Source: Himantopus leucocephalus
Taxonomy: Eukaryota; Chordata; Aves; Charadriiformes; Recurvirostridae
Direction of reading: 5' to 3'
DNA length: 64,000 nt
NCBI GenBank assembly: GCA_003993805.1
Contig: RSEF01000003.1
Coordinates: 36,722,796 to 36,786,795 of the forward strand
Part shown: positions 1 through 10,173 of the stretch, one piece after another
Layout of the letters: each line of letters opens with the position of its first letter
Numbering within the stretch: the stretch's first letter is position 1
Translations under genes and position numbers: made by a program
Notes under the pieces: model-generated
What the model was told of the DNA's origin: nothing
What the model saw: only the letters and a program-made list of their open reading frames with translations
The model's database searches: none

Positions 1-208
1 CGCAGTGGTGGCCCGAAGATACGAGAAGTGTAGCAACAAGAGTGCACACGAAATATTTTCCTCCCTCAGCTCCTTGCAACTCAACTATCTTCTNCTTTCT
101 TCAGCCCCATCACTTCGCAGTGGTGGCCTGAAGATACGAGAAGTGTAGCAACAAGAGTGCACATGAAATATTTTCCTCCCTCAGCTCCTTGCAACTCAAC
201 TATCTTCT
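1..208 (+). repeat. 93-bp near-identical direct duplication around a single-N join
   Basis: Bases 1-93 and 116-208 are the same 93-bp sequence. They differ at two sites, and both are CG in the first copy and TG in the second. A lone N at 94 follows the first copy, and 21 unique bases (95-115) separate it from the second. This is the usual look of two alleles or overlapping contig ends left unmerged by the assembler. A genuine tandem duplication is possible but less likely, because the same arrangement recurs at three other N positions in the first 15.3 kb. The left copy may continue upstream of the window. Confidence 0.85.
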
Positions 209-2142
209 AACATATAAAATGACATACAGTCTTTGAAGACAATATACCTTCAAACTATGAAAGGAATTTGAGTGGTCTAATCACAAAATTCACATTTATT
301 TGATTATTTCTCTGAAACCAATGAAGCATGCTTTGATTAACCATGTTTGAAGATAGATCAAAAATGGATAAGAGATTTTTGACAGAATTATCCAATTCAA
401 TTATGTCATGGACAAGGATAAAACTGAACCAATGTCAGACCTAAGGAGAATTATTCTGAGTTATACTTAACTGAAAAATGAAGCTTGGAATGAAAATGTA
501 GAACTAGGATGCTATAACAGGGTGTTAAATGCTGCTTAATTACTGCCTCTTTAATGATACGGTACAGCAACATAGCATAAGACTCTGTATATGTGTTGTA
601 ATAACTATTTTATCACTTGGCAGCCATATAGATTAATGAATTTTTCAGTGTGCTATGTGCCTGTCTATCGTATCAGGAAAAAAAGGAGAGTCATGAAGAA
701 ACAGGGTGGAACACAGTGAGATGGTAGGCAAGGGGAGCTGCTGTGTGTTTCTGGTGGGAAAGCTGGAGCATGGGCTGCAGGAGGCCCCTTCCAGGTTCAG
801 GTCAACTTCTCCACACATCATATAACTGAGACTGCAAAGAAGCAGGCACAAGAATTGTTTCAGGTTGTTCTTTTTCAGTTCAGATTTCAGTCCCATAATA
901 CCTTCTTTTTGTCTTTACAGTGCTGCATGCTGGATCCACAGTGTTTAGTAGTGTAATCCCATTGATTGCATTGTACTTTTACCTTGGCCTAAATGATCAC
1001 TCCTTCTCCTTTATTTAGCATTAATATTCTTTTTCCTTTTTCTGTGTAGAAGGAGGAATATGACTCGGTACGCATCTTAGCATATATTCTATGCTGTTCA
1101 GGTGCAAGTAGTGCTCTCGTCAATAGAGTACTTGAACTTCTTCCAGAAGTGCCCCCTGCCCTTCTTCTGAGTCACTCAATAGTCATTAATGTTTAATGGC
1201 TGGAGGAATGGGTGAGAGATAAAAGACAGAGAAGCATGCACAGCAGATTTTGCTCTGCAGAGAAACCTGGTGACCCTTACTGTGTCTCTGTTTTTTTTCA
1301 CAGTGCAACCAGGAAGCCCGCTAAATCCTACTTAATGCAAGTGATGATGACTTAGGATAAAGCAAAACAAAACCGAAAAATGATACAGAATTCTTTAATG
1401 GTATTTGTTCCCAAACGTATCATCATTTAGGCGCTAAAGCTTTCTCTGTAGAAGGTTAAACTTAAGATGAGTTCCTTTTCAACACAATGATACAGTACAA
1501 CAGTCCAAATTTTAGGCAAATATATTTTATTAGGTTTCCTCCAGCATGGCCAGAATAGCATGCCTTCAGGACTTTCATACTGACTTTCAGGTTGCCCTTG
1601 CCTGCTAGGAAAACCTTTAAAATTTAAAGGAAAAAAATCATTTGTACGTTCTGCAAGCTGAGGAAAGAAATCCTACTTGGTATGATTTGCTATAATGATA
1701 AATTTATCAGAAGCTGTTCATTTTATCTGCTGCAGAACTGCTCTTTGATGGCATTAATCTGCAGTAATGATTACAGGAAAGTAATTCAAAGCTGTTCAAA
1801 GGGAAAGGTGACATGATGCTTTCCATCTCTTTTCTGAATGGTGCCTCAGATTCTTCAATAAATTACAGATGTAGAGAGAGAAAAGATGGGCCATATGCAG
1901 CTGAATATTTTGGGGAATCTGGAAACATGGAGAAATAAGAGCAACACTTAAACTACATTTGCAATAAAATATGTGTTGCAGATTCCAGGTAGACCTTTTA
2001 CAGTGAAAGGCACCAGAGTCAAAATTTTCCATTAACTGTCAGTGAAAATGAACTACAAATTAACAGTAAATTAATGTTTAGTAATATTTCAGGTGAAGTG
2101 GATTCATGGTAGCTTTTTGCATGGCCTTTTCAAAACAAGAAG
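209..2142. other. AT-rich single-copy DNA, nothing recognised
   Basis: I see no gene, RNA gene or interspersed repeat here. A short perfect palindrome (CCTTTAAA-A-TTTAAAGG) lies at 1614-1630. A good splice-acceptor-like tract ends near 1304 (a run of T followed by CACAG), but no frame after it stays open long enough to call an exon. Open frames of 78-83 codons on the minus strand have no recognisable motif. Confidence 0.5.
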
Positions 2143-2410
2143 AGATTCTATGACTGGTTGTAAGAGATCTCTGGAGCTCATCTAGTCAGATCTTTGAAGA
2201 GGATTTCTTGGCTCTCAAGAGACCAAGTCGCATAGCCTTTGGCTAGGTGTATATGAAAACACCCATGGATGCAGAGTCTATGACTTCCCTGGTGACCTGG
2301 GCAAAGCTGTACTTCATATTTGCAAGAATGCTTTTCCTTCTATCCAGACTGAGACTTCCAAGCTGCAACCTGTGGTCACTGTCTTTTGCTTCACTGCTTC
2401 TCCTTGTTTT
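2143..2410 (-). mobile_element. Diverged CR1 LINE fragment (3' end), antisense
   Basis: Read on the minus strand, this follows the order of a CR1 3' end. The pieces, in plus-strand order, are the tail (ATTCTATGAC near 2146), the antisense of the conserved 3'UTR (GAGCTCATCTAGTCAG, 2174-2189), the antisense of the ORF2 C-terminus (CCCAGG...GGGAAGTC...TCTGCATCCATGG around 2268-2310), and the antisense of the preceding ORF2 part (AGCTGCAACCTGTGGTCACT, 2361-2380). The frame is broken, so it is an old inactive copy. The orientation and the sequence of blocks are clear. The 5' limit near 2410 is uncertain by some tens of bases. Confidence 0.75.
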
Positions 2411-2780
2411 ACCAAATAACTTCTCAAGTTATTAGAAATCAATGCAATATTGCTCCCTGCCTCCCATCTCCACTTTGTTGAGAACAACTCCTAAATTGTG
2501 TGGAATCGTAGGATTATTCACAAGCTTATCAGACACTCAATAAGCTGCCATTTTATGGTCTACTTCAGGTGCAGTACTCTAGAAGGAGACGTGATATCAC
2601 CACTGTGAAATTTAGAACTGGAGTAACTGTGAAGATCCTTTTGCACAGCTTTAGCAGAGTCAAAAAGCCATCTGTTATGTCTGCACAGGTATTTGAGAAG
2701 TATTGAAGGTCTACCCTGAGACACTGCAGTGCCCTGTCTGCAACCCACACCACCAGCCCTTAAAACAGCTCTAGGAGGAT

Positions 2781-3055
2781 GTGCTCATGTCCATGTTCTC
2801 TGTAGTTTTGAGAGATGCCATGATCCCACAGGCCACCCAAGTCATGACCCAGAAGGCTATAGAGAAACTCACGCTCCACCAGGCTCCCACACACTACGCT
2901 TATCCACCCCACAGCANCGTGCTCATGTCCATGCTCTCTGTAGTTTTGAGGGGTGCCATGATCCCACAGGCCACCCAAGTCATGACCCAGCAAGGCTATA
3001 GAGAAACTCATGCTCCACCAGGCTCCCACACACTACGCTTATCCACCCCACAGCA
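2781..3055 (+). repeat. 136/137-bp direct duplication around a single-N join
   Basis: Bases 2781-2916 and 2919-3055 are copies of one another, separated by the N at 2917. They differ at a few substitutions and one 1-base indel. One of the substitutions is CG versus TG. Several open frames on both strands run through this region only because the unit is repeated, and they should not be taken as genes. An unmerged allelic or contig overlap is the simplest reading. Confidence 0.85.
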
Positions 3056-6000
3056 ATGGTCACACTTGCCTTACCATCTGGTCCTGAGCATCCATGATTA
3101 TCTCATGGCCTGAGTGTATGCTGACCAGCTACAGGTAGCCAGGCAGAGACTGCAGGAAGGAGACTCAGCTGAGGTGTACATATATTCCGAAAGCCCCAAG
3201 TCCCATATGAAGCCTGGCAGTGATACTTACACCGATACAGGCAATACCTGAAGTTATGTTTCCTGCTGTCACACCTCATAGATCACTGTGCCCTGCCATC
3301 TGCCCAGCTTCTTGGTGAGCTCCAGCCACGCTCACTGACAGCAGCAGACAGCCCTCCAGCTTACACCATTTCTGGTCCATGGCTAACAGTTGTGTTGCTT
3401 GTGTTTCCTGCTCGGCAGAGCAGGCCTGGCACTGTGTGGAAAGCTGAAGGGTAGGAAATGGTTACACTTACCCACTTCAAGTCTTGCTTTTCTATGGGGT
3501 TTGGGAGGATGGGAAGTAGAAATGAAAGATCTATGCCCTGTTGACAAGATGTATCTTCAAGTGAAGGAAGTTTGATTGCCTTTTCCCCAGGAAAGGCCAC
3601 ATGAAGGAGGATCCTTTGCCACAACAACAGCAAGGACAGTACTCTTGTGGCCTCACAGCCACCGTTCTAGAAAAACATCAATGCCCTTTGCATAGAGGTA
3701 TTTATTTTCTGGGCCACTGTAGCATGCTCTGCAACAGTCAGTTAACCCCTGGACGAAAAGCAGATCAAAACTGGCTGCTCACTGAGCCAAGAATGCCAAT
3801 AAAACCCATTGCAGCTGTGTTTCTTAAAATGAAACCTCAGGCTAGCATTCTGCTGTGGCATCTGTACGTGGCCCTGTGAAAGCAGAACTTCGCAATGCTC
3901 AACAGATTGTGATTTGGGTCAAGTGGGAAATCAGGATTTCTCTTTCAGTTACTCATTAAATTCTCACCCCCAAAAGTCCAGAGGAAGCCATGATGTACAA
4001 TTATTGTTTGCATTCACATAAATTATAGAGATTGTAGGAATGATTTCTACTTTTTTCTGTCTTCCCTCTGCATCCTGATCCTGTACCTGAAGACTAAATG
4101 TAGGCTGAGAATCATGAACTTCCAAGTAGAGAATAAAAAATGCAGCAATGTCAACTGCCTGCTATGTAAGCTCCCCTGTGTCTTTGTTTGAAATGATGGT
4201 CTCCTGTATTCTTCTCCTGACAAAACCAAATTTTAGTCTTCTTCCTGTGCCGGCCAAAGGAAGTGCAAGGTGATGGGCATGAGACAAGACTCCCGTTGCA
4301 GGGGGATGAAACTACTGACAGGAATGTTCAGGCATTCCAGAGCTGGGGAGACTGATAAGGAGCTTCTAAAACAAATCCTTCAAAACTTTCTAACATGCAC
4401 CTTGATAAATAAAGGGAGAAAACTGTTTCTGGGGCAGAAGAAGGGCGGGGCTAGGAAAAATGCTGTGAAACTAAAGCTTCTCTTTCTTGCTTTGTTTCTG
4501 CCTTATCCAACCTGGAGATGGTTCAGTTGCCAACTTTCTTGGGTGCCTTAGCCAAGGCATTGTTCAGCTCACTGCATATGCAGCAGTATGATAATGGATT
4601 TGTGGTGAAGCTCCTGCCAGAGTTAAAAAGAGAGAGATGTGTATTCAGCTTGTGATCATTGCTCATCTGCCTCCATCTGTCTCAGGATCTCCTACAAAAA
4701 CGCCCACCAGCACAGTGACATCTGACCAAGAATTCTCATGGAACAATCAAAACAGCATGTGAAGATGCACATTGCTTTGCAGAAAGGTGTCACCTTCTGC
4801 AGGTGGATGCTGTATCTGGTCCAGCTGGGTGTCTCTTCACTTGCAGTTGTCTCAGTAAGTAGGTTTCAGTAACACTCTTGGATATACATAGAGTGCCTTA
4901 TCTTATTGCATAGTGGTGTAGGGGTACCCTTTCAGAGGCACCAGGCTGCTATTGTGGTACGTGGAAGCTTAGTAAAAATGATGCTGGGTATGTTGCCTTG
5001 GACATATCATTTGTGAAATATGCACTGGGCATAGTAGCTTCCTGGTGTTGGGACATGGCAGGAGGGTGCACTGATAGGGATTATCCTGAACGTCCTTCCA
5101 GCATAAATGCAGGTAGACGTGGCACCTTCCGGTACAGGTAAATATGGAGCACCCTTGGAGGGGTGATTCCCAAGTGAGCATCATCTCTTTTTGGCTATGT
5201 GCAAACAGCTTGGGTGTTGTAGTATGGCTGTCACTGACATACGCCTGTATGACACATCAGCTGGAATAACATCATCTTGCTCCTGAAGGCATTCTTGGAG
5301 TTAAGCATCGCAAGAAGCTAGCGCATTTGGCTTTGACTATGTTCAGAGCATCTTGATCCATATAGACAAAGCGAATGAGAATATGGGATTTGATTAATTC
5401 ATTACTGAGTGTTCTCCTTTGTTTCAGGTGAAGCAGTCTGGAAAAAAAAAAAAAATTGCAAGGTCTTAACCGCAGTGGTACTGAACAAGCACGGTTTAAA
5501 ATGAATCCAAGGGGAGGAATATTTACCAGCATTCATCAATGGTAAAAATCTTCTCTGCTATAAACATCAGAGAAGGCAGGCTTAAGTAAATGCCAAATGT
5601 TTTGAAAATCATGTCCTAACGATTTTCTTTAGGTGCATAAGAGAATATATCCTTCCAATAACTACAACACTGAGGATAGGACTGTAAAGCAGCAGAGCTG
5701 AGGAAAAAAAAAGAATTTTCCTAATTAAGACACAAAAAAGCAAACGGTAAAATACCCACTTTTATACAATAAGCACATGAACTCTTTCCAGTGATGACTA
5801 GAAGGGAAAATGTGAAGCCTATGTTCAGAAATTAGAACAATTTTGCAAGGAAAATGCTCTTAAAGACAGTGGCAAAAAAACTTTAGTTCTTTTTTTTCCT
5901 AATCCATCTTGAGAATTTACAGTATTTGGAGAACAATGTGTCTGTTTTGCTACAAAGCTACCTATGAGCATGCCAAAAAATTGTAGAAAGAAGGAAACAG

Positions 6001-8237
6001 AGGCATTTGGAGGATGTGTGTGTTGACTGGAGCCAGTGTTTAAAATATAGAACAATTACAATCACACCGTCACAGTTTGACAGTGCACATTTCTTCACAG
6101 AACTAAAACTAGTAATAATGTCTAGCTTTTCTGCAGTATTTCTCATCGGGAGATCTCAAAGCATCATTGATCGCAGCTATTACAGCTCAGCCACAGGCAT
6201 CCCTGACAGCACATCCCTGACTGTCCATACTATCCTGGCCTAGGAGAAGTGCTGAGACACTATGCAGCCCTACATGCAGCTGTTACTCACATCCCTGGCA
6301 AATCACACTCGAAGACACCCATGGAAACTAAAACATGTCCTGAAGAAAATGGTGTCAAAATGTCATCAGGCCCATATCACTGCAGGTTTTATCACACTGC
6401 AGGTGCACTAGGACTGGAGACCTCCCTTACTCAGGGGCACACTCAATGATAATGTTATGCTGATTCTGAAGGCACATTACTAACCCATCCTGGTAAGGAA
6501 AGGCAGCTGCAATGCCTTGATAATCAGCAGTAGATCCGCATAGCCCCAAAAGTTTGACATGACTATAGAATACTGCAGGGACAAATGAGAAGCTGAAAAT
6601 GGAAACCAGTAGGAGAATTTTTTTGATGACTAAAGACCACAGGATTGGGGTAGAAAGAAGGAGTAATATTTTCTTTCTCTCGGGTTTTGATTTTGACTTC
6701 TGTACAGCTAGATAACTGGTGCTTTTACATCTAATGAACATGGACAAATTTTTATGAATGCAGAGGTGGGCGTAGCCCAAAGTCCAGGCTCAAGAAACTC
6801 TAGAACAGAGATGCAAAGAGCCCTTATATTTGTTCATTGCAGTTCTTTAGACACATTTGTGCTGAAAGAACAAATTTCTTTCCTACTTTGAAGGTATAGG
6901 CCAGATCATAGCAGGTCTTTCTCTTCTTTCTCTTAGTGATCACAGCCATGAAAAAGCTTCTAGGCATATCTAATCTCAAAAAACATCAAGATTACAACCT
7001 TATTATGGTAGCCCAAGGCATGGGTTGCAATATCAAAACATGATTACTCATATTGCATAATTACTCACATGCTCCCTGCAACATGGCTCCTGCCAGTCCT
7101 CCAGGCAGCACCCAGGAACGTTCAGGTAGCTACATGTGGCAGGACCATTCCCAATGGGCTGCACGATGAAATCTTTTTGAGTATTTTAGAAGAGAAGATA
7201 GCTTAGGTTCTGTAGATGGGAGCTGTGCCAGCCCATTTGCTCTAAGAGCCAGAGAACAGGCCTATTTGATCTTAAGCAACAAACGTAGCCTGAAAGCCTG
7301 AAACGACCATATTAAACAGGTGACCCATCTCTCAGAAGAGGCCTGTTGAGCATGAGTATCAATGACATTAGAGAGAAAGAAGAATGTCCGTGCATGTAAA
7401 TGTTTTACCTGGTTTTCTATGCTTCCAATGGGAAAGAAATAAAGGGAATAATTGTTGGCCAGCTTGCAGGTCTACCTCCCTACCATTGACTAAAACAGCT
7501 GAAAACAAAAAGCTATGCTTGAGTTACAGCCACAGCAGAGTATTACTGTACAGTGAATTGAAACTCAGTGACTGGGTGCTGTTATGATTCCAAGCTGACT
7601 TAGTAGCTTGGAATAGAAATTAGTTTTAATAGCAAAAGAATCACAAAGCAGGCTCCCAAAATCAGGTAGTCTGCAACAGTCTCATTCATGGATGTGGTAG
7701 GGTTCACATTCCTCACTTGCACATTCATAAACATACTTCTGATTTTCTTTGTTCATACAGAAGTGATAGGAAAGCATCAGAGAAGGTTCTTTTCTAGAGA
7801 ATCAAGAAAAAGGTAGAGAGAAGCCAGTACAAAAGACCGACAAGACTTCAGGAATGCGGGAGGCTTGCACATCTGTTTTGCCAGTAATACTAAATATACA
7901 CATAATACTTAATGATAGTAAAGAGTACAAAAATGGAGTTATATTTGTTCCCTTCTATATTCACCTCTTCTGTCTGATCTTTTAACACAGGACACAAAAT
8001 TTCCCCAAGTAGCTCTTGCACTGAGCTTATATGCTGTGGATGAAGAAAAGAAGTGGTTTTTTGGAGAAGACATCCTACCCTGATTTAAGGGTACTGAGAC
8101 AATGAGATCAAATTTCTCACTTAGCCTTCTCTGTATTAAGCTAAACACATAGAAGTTCTTTAGCATCCAGCTGGAAGACACATCTTCCAGAAACAAAAAA
8201 CTACTTGAAAACACTCTCCTGTGTTGTATTTATACAT
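3056..8237. other. Single-copy DNA, no confident gene
   Basis: No known repeat or gene family is recognised in this stretch. Open frames of 60-117 codons on both strands lack domain signatures and have stops in all plausible extensions. The one item of interest is an ATG-initiated 39-codon frame at 4738-4854. It has a hydrophobic C-terminal half and runs straight into a consensus GTAAGT donor. It is described under findings as a possible first coding exon. The minus-strand 117-codon frame at 6427-6780 has a hydrophobic central stretch, but nothing else supports it. Confidence 0.45.
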
Positions 8238-8504
8238 GCTCCTGTTTGCTAACTTATTTTCCAAAGCATGGACTCCGTAGGGTACACAATACACCACAGA
8301 CTGCAATGGTTTCACTATTGCAATACTGTAATGTTTCCTCTTCTCTTCACAGTCCCCTGTTTGAGCACCNCGCTCCTGTTTGCTAACTTATTTTCCAAAG
8401 TATGGACTCTGTAGGGTACACAATACACCACAGACTGCAACGGTTTCACTATTGCAATACCTGTAATGTTTCCTCTTCTCTTCACAGTCCCCTGTTTGAG
8501 CACC
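8238..8504 (+). repeat. 132/133-bp direct duplication around a single-N join
   Basis: Bases 8238-8369 and 8372-8504 are copies of one another, separated by the N at 8370. They differ at three C/T sites, two of them in CG context, and by one 1-base indel. This is the third copy of the same arrangement in the first 15 kb, so I interpret it as an unmerged haplotype or contig-end overlap rather than real tandem DNA. Confidence 0.85.
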
Positions 8505-10016
8505 CACAGGCACCTTTTCTGCTCTGAGCCCCCATGAATCCATGTTTGGCTATGATCCCCTACAACCACCAGGTTCTTTTCTAACTCATCCTTTCCAAAA
8601 TGCTGTATATCACCCTATAAATTATTGATTACAAACAGTAGGAATCTATGTTAGCTTCTGTGCTTTATCATTAAAAGTGTCCAGCTTGCTTTGTAGAACA
8701 GGCTTGTTATTCACAAGTTTTGTGCTTAAAGCAAAAGTTTTCAGACTCTCTCCCCAAGCACAAATTAGGAAAAGCTCTTTTGAGATCCATAGAGTTAGTT
8801 GATATGGATCTAGCATAAGTGAATAATATCTTAAGTTAATATCTATTATCTAAGTTAATATCCTGGAGTCAGGCATCTTGGACTAAGTTGCAATACATAT
8901 ATACATAAATGTATTATGAGAATTAATTTAATCTCATTAATTACCACTCAGATGTTGCTATTTATATTTGAATTGCATATTTATTTGATTTACCCTTGTG
9001 CAATAATAGACTTTTTTATCTACACTAATGGATGCTCTGCTGGATGTCTTTACACTAAATCAGCTTTTCTTCAATTTACTTTCACACATCAAATCAGCAC
9101 CAAGCCAGACATTCATGTGTTTGCCTAAGCCATCATTAGGCATTCTGAAATTGAGTGGGAAAAAAAGGAAAATGGTTTCCTTGAGTGTTTCCATATTTTC
9201 TTGGTTATTTGAGTGGGCCTTTTTAAAAAACACACCAAAAAAAGCCCACAACAAAAGAATGACAGAATGAGATACTTAGAAATGCTGATCTTTGCCGATG
9301 TTATAAATGAATGCGTAATATTAATGCTCTGTTAGAAAGCTATTGATTCTGTAAGAAAATATTGGTTCCCTGGAACTTCAGCTCCTCTGAGCTATCAGAC
9401 ACTTTTATCAGTCTTGAAAATAATTAGGAAGTAAAAATCGAACCCATTTTTCCTCAAAGTGTTTGTAGCTGGGGCATCCAGCAAAGTTATCATGACAATA
9501 AATTTGAGTTGTCAAGAAAAAAGGATATGGACTGAGAGTAAGAAGAGACAGAATTCCAAAAGTCAGTGAGTGGTTTAACAGTCCCACCACATTAATGTCA
9601 CATTTGTATGTTCATTGAGTAACCAACCCAAAAATAAATACTGTTCAGGACAGTCTTCAACTATTTTTATTCTGCTTTACAATTTCAGAAAGAACAGAAA
9701 ATTAAAAATTTCAAATCTGCATAGAATGTTAAGTAATAAAAAGTACATTTATTTTTGCAAGAAGAATACAGCTTTTGTTGCAGATAAATTTGCATCGGAA
9801 TAAGGGAAAGCAAAAAGGATGACCTGTAAAGCATATGTATCACTAGATCTGTAAAAAGAATGTATTGTGAAAAGATTACTGGATTTCATAATTTGGCTTG
9901 GGACCAGAAGAGAGGAAATCTTGTCTGCTTTAAAATCTCTAGAAATGAAAATTTCAATAAAACTGGAGAAGGTTACTCAAGACTTAAAAAGTTTGAAAGG
10001 GTGCTTGACTTCAGTT
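8505..10016. other. AT-rich single-copy DNA running into an assembly gap
   Basis: No repeat or gene is recognised here. Immediately left of the gap, a plus-strand frame is open from the stop at 9852 up to 10016. It encodes about 54 residues rich in Lys, Glu and Leu with helix-forming character (for example EEILSALKSLEMKISIKLEK). It is cut by the Ns, so its real extent is unknown. The apparent 158-codon frame that crosses the Ns is not meaningful, because the gap length is arbitrary. Confidence 0.45.
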
Positions 10017-10026
10017 NNNNNNNNNN
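10017..10026. other. Assembly gap (10 N)
   Basis: A run of ten Ns abuts the edge of a CR1 reverse-transcriptase fragment. The round size suggests a placeholder rather than a measured length. The CR1 3' half expected next to that fragment is absent from the left flank, so the true gap is probably more than 1 kb (see findings). Confidence 0.95.
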
Positions 10027-10173
10027 GGAACACCACTTGTGACTGGACACCAACTGGATTTAACTCCATCCACCACCACTCTTTGGGCCCAGACATCCAG
10101 CCTGTTTTTTACCCAGTGAAATGTACGCCCGTCCAAGCCATGAGCAGCCAGTTTATCCAGGAGAATGCTGCGG
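10027..10173 (-). mobile_element. CR1 LINE ORF2 reverse-transcriptase fragment, antisense
   Basis: The minus-strand translation is open for all 49 codons and matches the CR1 ORF2 reverse-transcriptase domain just before the SGVPQG block. Recognisable stretches are SILLDKLAAHGLDGRT, WVKNRLDVWAQRVVVDGVKSS and the terminal PVTSGVP. In the family this protein copies element RNA into DNA at the insertion site. Here only a short piece remains. Its upstream (5') edge at about 10173 looks like ordinary 5' truncation. Its downstream part is lost in the gap at 10017-10026. The frame has no stop, so the copy is much less decayed than the one at 2143-2410. Confidence 0.9.

Noticed and set aside
2729..3113. 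Overlapping 89-110 codon frames on both strands
   Set aside because: They exist because the same 136-bp unit is present twice around an N, probably an assembly artefact.
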